Of a stretch of DNA of 64,000 nt, positions 13,567-22,470 are shown piece after piece (the first letter of the stretch is position 1; every line of letters begins with the position of its first letter). The stretch is taken from contig JAZNBG010000034.1 of assembly GCA_045586925.1 (NCBI GenBank), positions 1-64,000 on the forward strand, read 5' to 3'. The position numbers were made by a program, and so were the translations under genes. Under the pieces are notes generated by a model. The model searched no databases and was not told the origin of the DNA. It worked only from the letters and a program-made list of their open reading frames with translations. Source of the DNA: SIG440 sp045586925. GTDB lineage: Bacteria; Bacillota; Clostridia; Monoglobales; Monoglobaceae.

Positions 13567-16155
13567 TTAGCTATTCTTTATTTTTATTTCGGTAAGGGGC
13601 TGATGCTCCTGAAGATTTTCCATTATATCATTCAGCTTTTCCTCGGCAAGCTCAATATCCTTTAAAAATTCATCCGCAGAAATGCGGAAGGCTCCGCTGC
13701 CAAAGATTATAACCTGCTCTAAACGGTCGGAGGTTGCAACCTTGACGATGTAATTCTTTTTGCTGATATCCCTTGCAGTGCGTTCGATATAGGTGTCAGC
13801 GGTTTCTGCCTCCTTGGTGTATACAACGTCTAAGTTTCCTATCCTTTCGTAACTCCCAAGGCCGCCTTTGACCTTGTATGCGTCAAAGACAATTATAATT
13901 TCGCAACTGCGCATTTCTTTATAGTTTGAAAGGCGGTTTATCAGATAGTTTTTTGCAATATCCAAAGTTTCGTTGTCGGCATTGGTTAAATCAAACCAGG
14001 CAAAAAGAATATTATATCCGTCAACCAGCAGATATTCGCCCTTAGTTTCTGTTGATGCTTTATATTTTTTTGCAACTGCCTCGGGCAATTTCTGGGATTT
14101 AAAGCTTGTGTGTGCCTTACGCTGAATTTTGCCGTAGGTGCGTTCGAAAATACGCATAAGTTCGTCGTCGTCAGTGTAATTTAAACTGCGCCTTGGGGCA
14201 TTTTGTACTGCCGTAATTTCTTCGGCGGCTTTTTTGCGGGTATCCTCAATATGCATATTTTGGTGAACTTCATTCCATTTTACCACAAAGCCTGCTCCGT
14301 GGTCGCAGAAAACCGAATCAGGAGTGTTTTCTAAATCCTGCTCGGGGTCGTAGCCTGTTGCTGCAACAATTTCTGCTTGATTTTTACACGGTTCATAGCC
14401 TGCAGGCATACACTCTAAAATGCCAAGTCCGTGGGTATAGGCACGGACCTCGGCCGAGTAGTTGCAAAGCCCCTGAACGGGAGCGTAGCCTTTAAGGATT
14501 GAGGTATCTTCGCGGTTTTCGGGAGGAGTAAACTTTCCTCCCATATTTTGAATGTCGGTCATTGCCCTGCCCAAAGCTGATGTTGGAAGGGTAAGGGAAA
14601 AGCTGTACCATGGCTCAAGGAGAACCGACTCTGCCTGCATAAGTCCCTGACGTATTGCACGATAGGTTGCCTGACGGAAATCACCGCCTTCGGTGTGTTT
14701 TTTGTGGGCACGGCCTGCAACAAGAGTTATTTTTATGTCAGTTATTGGTGCACCTGTCAGCACACCGAGATGAGTTTTTTCTTCAAGATGGGTAATGATA
14801 AGGCGTTGCCAGTTCTTGTCGAGTTCGTCATCGCTGCATTTATTGTCGATGACAATTCCGCTACCAGCCTTGCCTGGCTCAAGTATGAGGTGAACTTCGG
14901 CATAATGACGAAGAGGCTCGAAGTGCCCAACACCAAGAACTGAATTCTTGATTGTTTCCTTATATATAATACTGCCTTGTTCGAATTCTACTGTCATATC
15001 AAAACGGTCTTTAAGTACACACTTCAGTACTTCGGACTGCACTTCGCCCATAAGCTGAATGTGAATTTCGCCAAGTTGTGGGTGCCAAACAGTGCGAAGC
15101 TGGGGGTCTTCCTCCTGATACTTTTTAAGATTGCGAAGGGCAGTGTTTATATCATAACCATCCTCAAGTTTGACTTTGTATGAAAATACGGGTTCAAAGG
15201 TGAAGGAGGAATTATCGCACTCAAACCCTAGTCCCTGTCCGGGAAAGGTTTGAGTCAGACCCGATACCGCACAAACCGTGCCGGACAGGGCATCCTGCTC
15301 GCTTTTGTATTTTAGTCCAGAATAAATGCGTATTTCGTTTATCTTTTCGCCGTCTATAATGTCTTTGACGGAGAGCTTGCCACCTGTAACTTTAAGGTGT
15401 GTAAGGCGGTTGCCTCTTTCGTCGGTGGAAATCTTAAAAACCTTTGCTCCAAAACTATCACGGCTTTTAGACTGACGAGTGTATGCGTCAAGTGCCACAA
15501 GAAGTTCGGCAACACCTTCGGTTTTGAGTGCCGAGCCGAAAAAAACCGGAAACAGCTTGCGTTCTGCAACGGCATCTGTGATATTCTCATAGAAGAATGC
15601 ACCGCTTTCGAAAAATTCGTTCATTAGCTCATCGGTGCATACTGCCAAAGACTCGGCTTCGGCTTCGCCTTCAGACAGGGCAGAGGATAGGTCAATGCAG
15701 GCTGTACTCAGCTTGTCCTTTATTTCTAAGAGCAAGCTTTCCTTATCGGCAACATCCATATCCATTTTATTTACAAATATAAAGGTCGGAATATTGTATT
15801 GCTCAAGAATTTTCCACAATGATGCAGTGTGGCTTTGTATGCCGTCAGACGCACTTACAAGCAAGATTGCATAGTCAAGGACGCTGAGAGCTCTTTCGGT
15901 CTCGGCAGAAAAATCCACGTGTCCCGGGGTGTCAAGAAGGGTGAAATTTGTCTCCCCGTGGGAGAATGTTGCCTGTTTGGAGAAAATGGTGATTCCACGA
16001 CTTCGCTCTATTTCATTTGTATCAAGAAAGGCGTCCTTGCGATCAACCCTGCCAAGGGTACGGATTTCTCCAGACAGATAGAGTATTGCCTCGGATAAAG
16101 TGGTTTTTCCCGAGTCAACGTGGGCAAGAACGCCAATCGCCAATCTTTTTTTCAT
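13567..16155 (-). CDS. TetM/EF-G-like translational GTPase fused to a YacP/Rae1-like NYN nuclease domain
   Basis: 862 residues from the ATG at 16155 (GTGGAGCA upstream; earlier in-frame starts lack a ribosome-binding site). Residues 1 to about 650 are a TetM-type GTPase: AHVDSGKTT (residues 11-19), DTPGHVDF, NKMD, then EF-G-like domains II-V (GQAT-like VAGRAHKKHTEGGDF region and the elongation-factor C-terminal fold). Residues 706-862 form an NYN/PIN-like domain with acidic residues Asp712 (LLVDGYN), Asp758 (VFDAYK), Asp787 (AETADTYIE) and Asp810 (ATSDRLEQ), as in YacP. In Bacillus subtilis YacP/Rae1 cuts mRNA in the ribosomal A site, so the fusion may recruit the nuclease to ribosomes. True tetracycline resistance is possible but unproven. 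Confidence 0.85.
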   Translation of the reverse strand: MKKRLAIGVLAHVDSGKTTLSEAILYLSGEIRTLGRVDRKDAFLDTNEIERSRGITIFSKQATFSHGETNFTLLDTPGHVDFSAETERALSVLDYAILLVSASDGIQSHTASLWKILEQYNIPTFIFVNKMDMDVADKESLLLEIKDKLSTACIDLSSALSEGEAEAESLAVCTDELMNEFFESGAFFYENITDAVAERKLFPVFFGSALKTEGVAELLVALDAYTRQSKSRDSFGAKVFKISTDERGNRLTHLKVTGGKLSVKDIIDGEKINEIRIYSGLKYKSEQDALSGTVCAVSGLTQTFPGQGLGFECDNSSFTFEPVFSYKVKLEDGYDINTALRNLKKYQEEDPQLRTVWHPQLGEIHIQLMGEVQSEVLKCVLKDRFDMTVEFEQGSIIYKETIKNSVLGVGHFEPLRHYAEVHLILEPGKAGSGIVIDNKCSDDELDKNWQRLIITHLEEKTHLGVLTGAPITDIKITLVAGRAHKKHTEGGDFRQATYRAIRQGLMQAESVLLEPWYSFSLTLPTSALGRAMTDIQNMGGKFTPPENREDTSILKGYAPVQGLCNYSAEVRAYTHGLGILECMPAGYEPCKNQAEIVAATGYDPEQDLENTPDSVFCDHGAGFVVKWNEVHQNMHIEDTRKKAAEEITAVQNAPRRSLNYTDDDELMRIFERTYGKIQRKAHTSFKSQKLPEAVAKKYKASTETKGEYLLVDGYNILFAWFDLTNADNETLDIAKNYLINRLSNYKEMRSCEIIIVFDAYKVKGGLGSYERIGNLDVVYTKEAETADTYIERTARDISKKNYIVKVATSDRLEQVIIFGSGAFRISADEFLKDIELAEEKLNDIMENLQEHQPLTEIKIKNS

Positions 16156-16369
16156 AACTGTGCTCCACAATATATAGGTATCGAAATTTATTATATCACT
16201 CAATATGTTGTATGTCAATATCTGATTTGGAATACAAAATATATAAAAATTATGCTATAATTTTCAAAATTCTAAAAAATTTTTCTGGCAGAAAAAAGCT
16301 GTAAGTGCCACAGAACAAGGCTTTGGGGGTTGGAAAAAAATGGGTGACAAAAAATGTTGTTTTTTGGTA
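16156..16369. other. Intergenic region between divergent genes
   Basis: About 210 AT-rich bases between the GTPase-NYN gene and the nrd promoter. I see no gene or strong hairpin. Confidence 0.5.
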
Positions 16370-16398
16370 TTGACAATTGTATAGGGCTATTATATAAT
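16370..16398 (+). promoter_or_regulatory. Promoter of nrdG-nrdD-trxB
   Basis: Perfect -35 TTGACA (16370-16375) and -10 TATAAT (16393-16398), 17-base spacer. The transcript would start within the NrdR box region. Confidence 0.9.
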
Positions 16399-16445
16399 AA
16401 CAATATCTAGCGTTTAAAATAAAAACTTAAAACAATATATTGTGT
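16398..16445 (+). promoter_or_regulatory. Tandem NrdR boxes
   Basis: The downstream box, 16430-16445 (AAACAATATATTGTGT), matches the known NrdR consensus ACACWATATATWGTGT at 15 of 16 positions. The upstream box, 16398-16413, matches at 12 of 16. They begin 32 bases apart, the usual NrdR spacing, and overlap or follow the -10. NrdR with ATP/dATP bound would block this promoter. The nrdR gene is not in the window. Confidence 0.8.
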
Positions 16446-16476
16446 TTTGGGAAAGGGCGACGGAAGGATGGCAGTT

Positions 16477-17172
16477 ATGAAAATTGGCGGACTTGTGAAG
16501 ATGACTTTGCTTGACTTCCCGGGTTATGTTGCCTGTACGGTATTTTTAGAGGGGTGCAATTTCAGGTGTCCGTTTTGCCATAATGCTGATATGGCTGAGG
16601 CAAAATCTCCCGATAGAATAACAGATGAAGAGCTTTTTCGCTTTTTGAAAAAGCGGCAAGGGATTTTGGATGGAGTCTGTGTATCCGGTGGCGAACCCTT
16701 AATGACGGATGGAGTTTTTGATTTCCTTAAAAAGATTAAGGATATGGGTTATAAAATCAAGCTGGACACCAACGGAAGTTTTCCCGAAAAGCTGAAAAAA
16801 GCCGTGCAGTCCGGTTTATGCGACTATGTTGCAATGGATATTAAAAATGCTCCGTCTAAGTACGGACTGACTTCGGGTAGTGAAAAGATTGTCTTTAATA
16901 ATGTGAAGGAAAGCATAGATTTTTTGAAAAGTGCAGACATTCCTCACGAATTCAGAACAACAGTGGTTAAAGATTTTCACACAAAGGAAGATGTTGCTGA
17001 AATTGCAAATATCATTGGAGCAGACGAAAAATACTTCATTCAGCCATTTCGTGACAGAGAAACTGTACTTCAGCCGGGACTGAGTGAATTTGAGAATGAG
17101 GAAATAAAAATATTGCTTGCCGCAGCCAGGGAGTATGCTCCAAAGACCTGTGTGCGAGGCGTGGAACTGTAG
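16477..17172 (+). CDS. nrdG: Anaerobic ribonucleotide reductase activating protein (radical SAM)
   Basis: 231 residues. MKIGGLVKMTLLDFPG and the cluster motif CNFRCPFC (Cx3Cx2C) are typical of the NrdG group that uses SAM to generate the glycyl radical of NrdD. The SGGEPL motif follows. I start at 16477, nine bases after GGAAGG; the ATG at 16468 abuts that site directly. nrdD lies 67 bases downstream on the same transcript. The order nrdG-nrdD is the reverse of Escherichia coli. Confidence 0.88.
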   Translation: MKIGGLVKMTLLDFPGYVACTVFLEGCNFRCPFCHNADMAEAKSPDRITDEELFRFLKKRQGILDGVCVSGGEPLMTDGVFDFLKKIKDMGYKIKLDTNGSFPEKLKKAVQSGLCDYVAMDIKNAPSKYGLTSGSEKIVFNNVKESIDFLKSADIPHEFRTTVVKDFHTKEDVAEIANIIGADEKYFIQPFRDRETVLQPGLSEFENEEIKILLAAAREYAPKTCVRGVEL

Positions 17173-17239
17173 AGGATGAGGCGGAAAGCCTCTTAAAATA
17201 AATGTCACAGAAGACAAAAAAATAAAAGGAGAGAACTTT

Positions 17240-19600
17240 ATGTATAAGGTAAGAAAAAGAGATAATTCTCTGGTTGAATTTGATTTATCCAAAATCAGCG
17301 ATGCAATGGTTCAGGCGTTTGAGGCACAGAACAGACAATATAATATGAACATAATTGATTTCCTTGCGTTAAAGGTTACTGCGGACTTTGAGCCTAAAAT
17401 TACCAATGAATCAATTAACGTAGAGGCTATTCAGGACAGCGTGGAGGAAGTGCTTGTTCAGGCGGGTTATGCGGATGTTGCAAAAGCGTACATCCTTTAC
17501 AGAAAGCTCCACGAAAAGATGCGTAATATGCAGTCTACCGTTCTTGACTACCAGCAGGTCGTTGACAACTATCTTAAGATTAACGACTGGCGTGTTAAGG
17601 AAAATTCTACTGTTACATACTCGGTTGGTGGTCTTATTCTTTCAAACTCAGGTGCAATAACTGCAAATTACTGGCTCAGCGAGATTTATGACGACGAAAT
17701 TGCAAATGCACACCGCAGTGCCGACATTCATATTCACGACCTTTCAATGCTCACAGGCTACTGTGCAGGATGGTCGCTGAAACAGCTCATTCAGGAAGGT
17801 CTTGGCGGTGTTGAGGGCAAGATTACATCTGCGCCGGCAAGCCATCTTTCAACACTATGCAACCAGATGGTAAACTTCCTGGGAATTATGCAGAATGAAT
17901 GGGCAGGTGCTCAGGCGTTCAGCTCGTTTGATACATACCTTGCGCCTTTTGTAAAGGTGGACAACCTCAGCTATGAGCAGGTTAAAAAGTGCATTGAATC
18001 CTTTATCTATGGCGTTAATACTCCGTCAAGATGGGGAACTCAGGCGCCCTTTTCTAACATCACGCTTGACTGGACTGTTCCTGCAGACCTTGCAGAACTT
18101 CCTGCAATTGTTGGCGGCAAGGAAATGGATTTTAAGTATAAGGATTGTAAGGCTGAGATGGATATGGTTAACCGTGCATTCATCGAGGTTATGATTGAAG
18201 GCGATGCAAACGGCAGAGGATTCCAGTATCCTATTCCTACATATTCAATTACAAAGGATTTTGATTGGTCAGAAACCAAAAATAACAAGCTGCTTTTTGA
18301 AATGACTTCTAAATATGGTACACCATATTTTTCAAATTACATCAATAGTGATATGGAGCCAAGCGATATCCGCAGTATGTGTTGCAGATTGCGTCTTGAC
18401 CTTCGTGAACTCAGAAAGAAATCAGGCGGTTTCTTTGGAAGTGGTGAAAGCACCGGTTCGGTGGGTGTTGTTACAATTAATATGCCAAGAATTGCCTACC
18501 TTGCAGAGGATGAAGAAGATTTCTTCAAGAGACTTAATAAGCTTATGGATATATCCGCGCGTTCGCTCAGCGTGAAGCGTGAGGTAATCACAAAGCTTCT
18601 TAATGAGGGTCTTTACCCATATACAAAGCGTTATTTAGGAACATTTGCAAACCACTTTTCGACAATCGGTCTTATCGGTATGAACGAAGTTGGTCTTAAT
18701 GCAAAATGGCTTGGCGGCGATATGACAACAGAGGAAACACGTGCATTTACCAAAAAGGTTCTTAACCATATGCGTGAAAGACTATCTGATTATCAGGAAA
18801 AATATGGTGATTTGTATAATCTTGAAGCAACTCCTGCCGAATCAACAACTTATCGTTTTGCAAAGCATGACAGAAAGAAGTATCCGGATATTATTACGGC
18901 TGCAAAGGATGGTGAAACACCTTATTACACAAATAGCTCGCACCTTCCTGTTGGCTGCACAGCAGATATTTTTGATGCTCTTGATATGCAGGACGAACTT
19001 CATACTCTGTATACATCCGGCACGGTATTCCATGCATTTTTGGGTGAAAAACTTCCTGATTGGAAGGCTGCTGCAAATCTGGTGAGAAAAATTGCCGAAA
19101 ATTATGAGTTGCCATATTACACATTATCACCAACATATTCTGTATGTAAGGACCATGGCTATCTTATAGGCGAGCAGGTTAAGTGCCCCATCTGTGGTGG
19201 CAGAACAGAGGTTTACAGTCGTATTACCGGCTACTACCGTCCTGTAAGCAACTGGAATGACGGCAAGTCTCAGGAATATAAGGACAGAAAGTTGTACGAC
19301 ATCGAGAATTCTGTGCTTAAACGAAACGGTGCGTCCCAGACAGCAGAGGCAGACTGCGGCTGTAATGCGAGCGTTATGCTGTTTACAACAAAAACCTGCC
19401 CCAACTGTAAAGCGGCAAAAGCTGTTTTAGATAAGAGTGGAATTGGTTATACTATTGTTGATGCCGAAGAGCGTGTTAGTCTGACAGAAGGCTATGGTGT
19501 GCGTCAGGCACCCACCCTGATTGTTAAATCAGGCGATGCCTTTGAAAGATTTGCAGGAGTTTCGGAAATCAGAAAGTATATTGACAGTACAAGAGGTTAA
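17240..19600 (+). CDS. nrdD: Anaerobic (class III) ribonucleoside-triphosphate reductase with fused C-terminal redoxin
   Basis: 786 residues. The N-terminus is an ATP cone (YKVRKRDNSLVEFD), the allosteric dATP/ATP switch. The catalytic barrel follows. Near the C-terminus are the zinc-site cysteines (VCKDHGY and C649-P-I-C652) and the glycyl radical site, Gly664 in SRITGYYRPV. Residues 709-786 form a glutaredoxin/NrdH-like domain with CPNC at 720-723 and the QAPTLIV cis-Pro loop. This fits the class III subgroup reduced by a redoxin rather than formate. trxB follows directly, so the likely electron path is NADPH, TrxB, the fused redoxin, then NrdD. Confidence 0.93.
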   Translation: MYKVRKRDNSLVEFDLSKISDAMVQAFEAQNRQYNMNIIDFLALKVTADFEPKITNESINVEAIQDSVEEVLVQAGYADVAKAYILYRKLHEKMRNMQSTVLDYQQVVDNYLKINDWRVKENSTVTYSVGGLILSNSGAITANYWLSEIYDDEIANAHRSADIHIHDLSMLTGYCAGWSLKQLIQEGLGGVEGKITSAPASHLSTLCNQMVNFLGIMQNEWAGAQAFSSFDTYLAPFVKVDNLSYEQVKKCIESFIYGVNTPSRWGTQAPFSNITLDWTVPADLAELPAIVGGKEMDFKYKDCKAEMDMVNRAFIEVMIEGDANGRGFQYPIPTYSITKDFDWSETKNNKLLFEMTSKYGTPYFSNYINSDMEPSDIRSMCCRLRLDLRELRKKSGGFFGSGESTGSVGVVTINMPRIAYLAEDEEDFFKRLNKLMDISARSLSVKREVITKLLNEGLYPYTKRYLGTFANHFSTIGLIGMNEVGLNAKWLGGDMTTEETRAFTKKVLNHMRERLSDYQEKYGDLYNLEATPAESTTYRFAKHDRKKYPDIITAAKDGETPYYTNSSHLPVGCTADIFDALDMQDELHTLYTSGTVFHAFLGEKLPDWKAAANLVRKIAENYELPYYTLSPTYSVCKDHGYLIGEQVKCPICGGRTEVYSRITGYYRPVSNWNDGKSQEYKDRKLYDIENSVLKRNGASQTAEADCGCNASVMLFTTKTCPNCKAAKAVLDKSGIGYTIVDAEERVSLTEGYGVRQAPTLIVKSGDAFERFAGVSEIRKYIDSTRG

Positions 19601-19617
19601 AAACAATTTGTGGATTT

Positions 19618-19678
19618 TGTAGGGGCGGATGCCTACATCCGCCCGTGTTTCGGGTCGATGGAGGCATCGACCCCTACA
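19618..19678. repeat. 61-bp dispersed palindromic repeat (REP/MITE-like)
   Basis: Outer inverted ends tgtagggg (19618-19625) and cccctaca (19671-19678) enclose two hairpins, gggcggatg/catccgccc and gggtcgatg/catcgaccc. Its GC-richness contrasts with its surroundings. Similar GTAGGGG-ended intergenic palindromes are, from memory, common in gut Firmicutes. It lies between nrdD and trxB and may affect mRNA processing there. Confidence 0.7.
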
Positions 19679-19699
19679 CGTTTTTTGGAGGTTTTAATT

Positions 19700-20602
19700 A
19701 TGTATGATATTATAATAATTGGCGGGGGTCCGGCAGGGCTTACAGCGGCACTTTACGCTCTCAGAGCAGAAAAGTCGGTGTTGGTGATTGAAAAGCTGGG
19801 GCTTGGTGGACAGATTGCTTTGTCAAGCGAGGTAGAAAACTTCCCCGGCACACCAAAGATGAGCGGTGCGGATTTTGCCGCAAATCTTGCTTCACAGGTT
19901 GAAACACTGGGCGGAAAAATTGAATATGAAGAGGTTGTTGAAATCATTGACGGAAGCCCTAAAACTGTTGTCACCGACCTTGACAGATATGAAGGAAGAT
20001 GCGTTATAATTGCAACTGGGGTTAAAAACCGCCGTCTTGGTGCCGAGGGCGAGGATGCTCTTATCGGTAAAGGGATTTCATTCTGTGCAGTTTGTGATGG
20101 CTCGTTTTATAAGAAGAAGACTGTTGCGGTTATTGGCGGCGGTAACACTGCGGTTGAGGATGCCATATATCTTTCAGACATTGCAGAAAAGGTATATATT
20201 GTGCACCGTCGTGATGAATTCCGTGCAGAAGGCCGTCTTGTTCGACAGCTGAACTCAAAAGAAAATATAGAATGTGTGCTTGACAGTACGGTTGAAAAAT
20301 TTATAAATGACGGTGGCTTACGCAGTGTTGAAGTTGTCAATGTAAAGAGCGGTAAAAAAAGAATTCTGGATATAGATGGTGCCTTTGTGGCTGTTGGGCA
20401 AATCCCTCAATGCGAAATTTTTAAGGGGATTATCAATCTTACAGACGGTGGATATGTTGATTCCGGCGAGAACTGCCGCACCAACATAGACGGTGTTTTT
20501 GTGGCAGGTGATTGCCGCAATAAGACAGTTCGCCAGCTTACTACCGCAGTTGGCGATGGCAGCGTTGCAGCCCTTGCTGCGATTGAATATTTGGGTGGTT
20601 AA
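19700..20602 (+). CDS. trxB: Thioredoxin-disulfide reductase
   Basis: 300 residues from the ATG at 19700 (GGAGG upstream). FAD-binding GGGPAGLTAALYALRA at the N-terminus, the redox pair CAVC in FCAVCDGSFY, the NAD(P) motif GGGNTAVEDA, and the C-terminal FAD contact GVFVAGDCRNK are all present. It is about the usual 300-310 residues. It transfers electrons from NADPH to thioredoxin-like proteins; as the third gene of the nrd unit its likely partner is the redoxin domain at the end of NrdD. Confidence 0.93.
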   Translation: MYDIIIIGGGPAGLTAALYALRAEKSVLVIEKLGLGGQIALSSEVENFPGTPKMSGADFAANLASQVETLGGKIEYEEVVEIIDGSPKTVVTDLDRYEGRCVIIATGVKNRRLGAEGEDALIGKGISFCAVCDGSFYKKKTVAVIGGGNTAVEDAIYLSDIAEKVYIVHRRDEFRAEGRLVRQLNSKENIECVLDSTVEKFINDGGLRSVEVVNVKSGKKRILDIDGAFVAVGQIPQCEIFKGIINLTDGGYVDSGENCRTNIDGVFVAGDCRNKTVRQLTTAVGDGSVAALAAIEYLGG

Positions 20603-20666
20603 GCATCGGCTATAACCTGCTTGAAACTTTGTAATCTGGTGAATAATTTCGGAAAAAGCCTCGGCA
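20601..20666 (+). repeat. 66-bp imperfect direct repeat, copy 1
   Basis: Closely similar to 20767-20832, sharing taacctg, gaaactttgtaat and cggaaaaagcctcggca in the same order. Each copy runs into its own terminator hairpin. Confidence 0.65.
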
Positions 20667-20696
20667 ACCCACACAAAGGGTTGCCTGTGTTTTTTA
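20663..20696 (+). terminator. Terminator of trxB
   Basis: ggcaaccc (20663-20670) pairs with gggttgcc (20678-20685), followed by tgtg and six T. Confidence 0.75.
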
Positions 20697-20766
20697 CCTT
20701 GTTCGTCATCCAAATTCCTTTGTTTCAAACCGGCTCTATCCAATGCATAACCACCCTTGGGTGACT

Positions 20767-20832
20767 AAGCATAAGGCATAACCTGTATGAAACTTTGTAA
20801 TTTGGCGAATAGCTGCGGAAAAAGCCTCGGCA
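20767..20832 (+). repeat. 66-bp imperfect direct repeat, copy 2
   Basis: Second copy of 20601-20666, about 100 bases downstream. The spacer between copies holds no gene. Confidence 0.65.
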
Positions 20833-20846
20833 TTGCCGGGGCTTTT
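20821..20846. terminator. Terminator between trxB and spoVT
   Basis: aagcctcggc pairs with gccggggctt (one G-T pair) around att, followed by a T run; it abuts the convergent spoVT stop. Confidence 0.7.
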
Positions 20847-20850
20847 TGGC

Positions 20851-21390
20851 CTATTCAATTGTTTTTCCAAGGAATGTTGCTGCAGACTCTGCCAGCTTTT
20901 GTTCCAGTTCGCCAAAGTTATCCTTTTCGGGTGAGGAGAGAAACATTACTGTTCCTATTGCGTCACCATCATATATAATAGGTGCGGCAATACCTGCCAT
21001 AAAGGTATCGTTGCCGTCAGATACCGATATGTTTTTTACTCCGTTTTTAAGCACATAGGTGCTTTTTTCTGACATTACCTTTTCAATATCGTCAGAAATC
21101 TTTTTGTTCATAAGCTCCTTTTTTGATACTCCTGATACAGCAATTACTGTGTCCTTGTCAGATATACAGGCAGGGATTCCTGCGGTATGTGCAAGAGCCT
21201 CGGCATACTGACTTGCAAACTCTCCAAGCTCTCCGATGGGTGAATATTTTTTAAATATAACAGTACCATCGCTTTCGGTATAAATTTCCAATGGATCTCC
21301 CTCACGGATTCGCATTGTGCGTCGAATTTCTTTTGGGATTACAACTCTGCCCAGGTCATCAATTCTTCTTACAATTCCTGTTGCTTTCAT
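20851..21390 (-). CDS. spoVT: Stage V sporulation protein T
   Basis: 179 residues. Residues 1-50 form an AbrB-type swapped-hairpin DNA-binding domain (MKATGIVRRIDDLGRVVIP, EIRRTMRIREGDPLEIY). Residues about 58-175 are a GAF domain with a short linker. The length and order match SpoVT, a forespore regulator that tunes sigma-G-dependent genes. Its presence indicates an endospore-forming organism. It is monocistronic and convergent with trxB. Confidence 0.93.
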   Translation of the reverse strand: MKATGIVRRIDDLGRVVIPKEIRRTMRIREGDPLEIYTESDGTVIFKKYSPIGELGEFASQYAEALAHTAGIPACISDKDTVIAVSGVSKKELMNKKISDDIEKVMSEKSTYVLKNGVKNISVSDGNDTFMAGIAAPIIYDGDAIGTVMFLSSPEKDNFGELEQKLAESAATFLGKTIE

Positions 21391-21525
21391 ATTATAAATT
21401 GCTCCTTTTGGTTGATTTTACACTGCTATTTTGTGCAATCAAGGAATTTTTATGTAAAGAAAAATATGGAATGAATATTTACATTTTAAACTGATTGTGT
21501 TAATATATTTTTGAGGTGAGGACTA

Positions 21526-22341
21526 ATGAAAATTGAAACCTTTAATTTATGGAATAATGTTCCGGGCATATGTGAGGAAGTTCCTAAGATTACGGCATAC
21601 AGCCCAGATGATAAAGACAGCGACGGAGCAGTTGTTATATTTCCCGGTGGTGGATATGCAGTAAGAGCACCGCACGAGGGTGAGGGTTATGCAAGGTTTT
21701 TGGCAGAGAGAGGTATTACTGCTTTTGTGGTTGATTATCGTGTATCACCCCACAGATTTCCGTGTCAATTGCTTGATGCAAGACGTGGTGTGAAATTTGC
21801 AAGGTTTTATGCAGAAAAATACGGCATTGACAAAAATAAAATTGCAGTAATGGGTTCATCAGCAGGAGGACATCTGGCGGCACTTGTATCTACATACTTT
21901 GATGAAATTGACTGCGATATTGAAATTGACGAGATTGAAAAAGAAGATTTTATTCCCAACGCACAAATTTTATGCTATCCCGTAATCCGGATTCTTGGCA
22001 AGGGAATTGCACATTTCGGTACGGGTCAAAACCTTTTGGGCGTAGAAAAACACGCAAGCTGTGGCGAGGATTTTCAGCCCGATTTACTTGTTTCAGCAAG
22101 AACTCCTCGGGCATTTATCTGGCATACGGCTGCAGATGGCGGCGTTTCTGTTCTTAACAGCTATGAGTATGCGGCAAGTCTTAAGAACCACGGAGTTGAT
22201 ACAGAGATGCACATTTTTCCTCATGGTGTACACGGTCTTGGTGTATGTCAAGGTGATATAGCAGATGACGAAAAAGTTTTGAAGCACAACGCGCAGTGGA
22301 CTAATCTCTTACTCAACTGGTTAAGATATATTGGGTTTTAA
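21526..22341 (+). CDS. Alpha/beta hydrolase, acetylxylan-esterase-like
   Basis: 271 residues with no signal peptide. The oxyanion motif is FPGGGYAVRAPHEGEGYA, the nucleophile elbow GSSAGGHLAAL, and the closing His lies in FPHGVHGLG. The acidic triad member is probably the Asp in HTAADGGVSV. The HGGG-like and GxSxGG pattern places it with bacterial esterases of the BD-FAE/acetylxylan-esterase type, which remove acyl groups from plant sugars. A strong GAGGTGAGG ribosome-binding site precedes it. The true substrate cannot be told. Confidence 0.8.
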   Translation: MKIETFNLWNNVPGICEEVPKITAYSPDDKDSDGAVVIFPGGGYAVRAPHEGEGYARFLAERGITAFVVDYRVSPHRFPCQLLDARRGVKFARFYAEKYGIDKNKIAVMGSSAGGHLAALVSTYFDEIDCDIEIDEIEKEDFIPNAQILCYPVIRILGKGIAHFGTGQNLLGVEKHASCGEDFQPDLLVSARTPRAFIWHTAADGGVSVLNSYEYAASLKNHGVDTEMHIFPHGVHGLGVCQGDIADDEKVLKHNAQWTNLLLNWLRYIGF

Positions 22342-22366
22342 CGATTTTAGAATAAATAAAAGTTAA

Positions 22367-22397
22367 AACAGCCGGATTTTTATCCGGCTGTTTTTTG
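22367..22397. terminator. Bidirectional intrinsic terminator
   Basis: aacagccggat (22367-22377) pairs with atccggctgtt (22382-22392), with T runs on both strands; it serves the esterase gene and convergent rpmE. Confidence 0.9.
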
Positions 22398-22470
22398 GTG
22401 TAGAATTTTAATTTTTAAACTTATTTGAAACATCCGTAAAAGACATTTCCTTGGTATTTGTTCGGTACAA

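Noticed and set aside
13567..16155. Calling the TetM-like gene a tetracycline resistance determinant
   Set aside because: Similarity alone does not show resistance, and the NYN fusion suggests a different role; I describe it as TetM/EF-G-like only.
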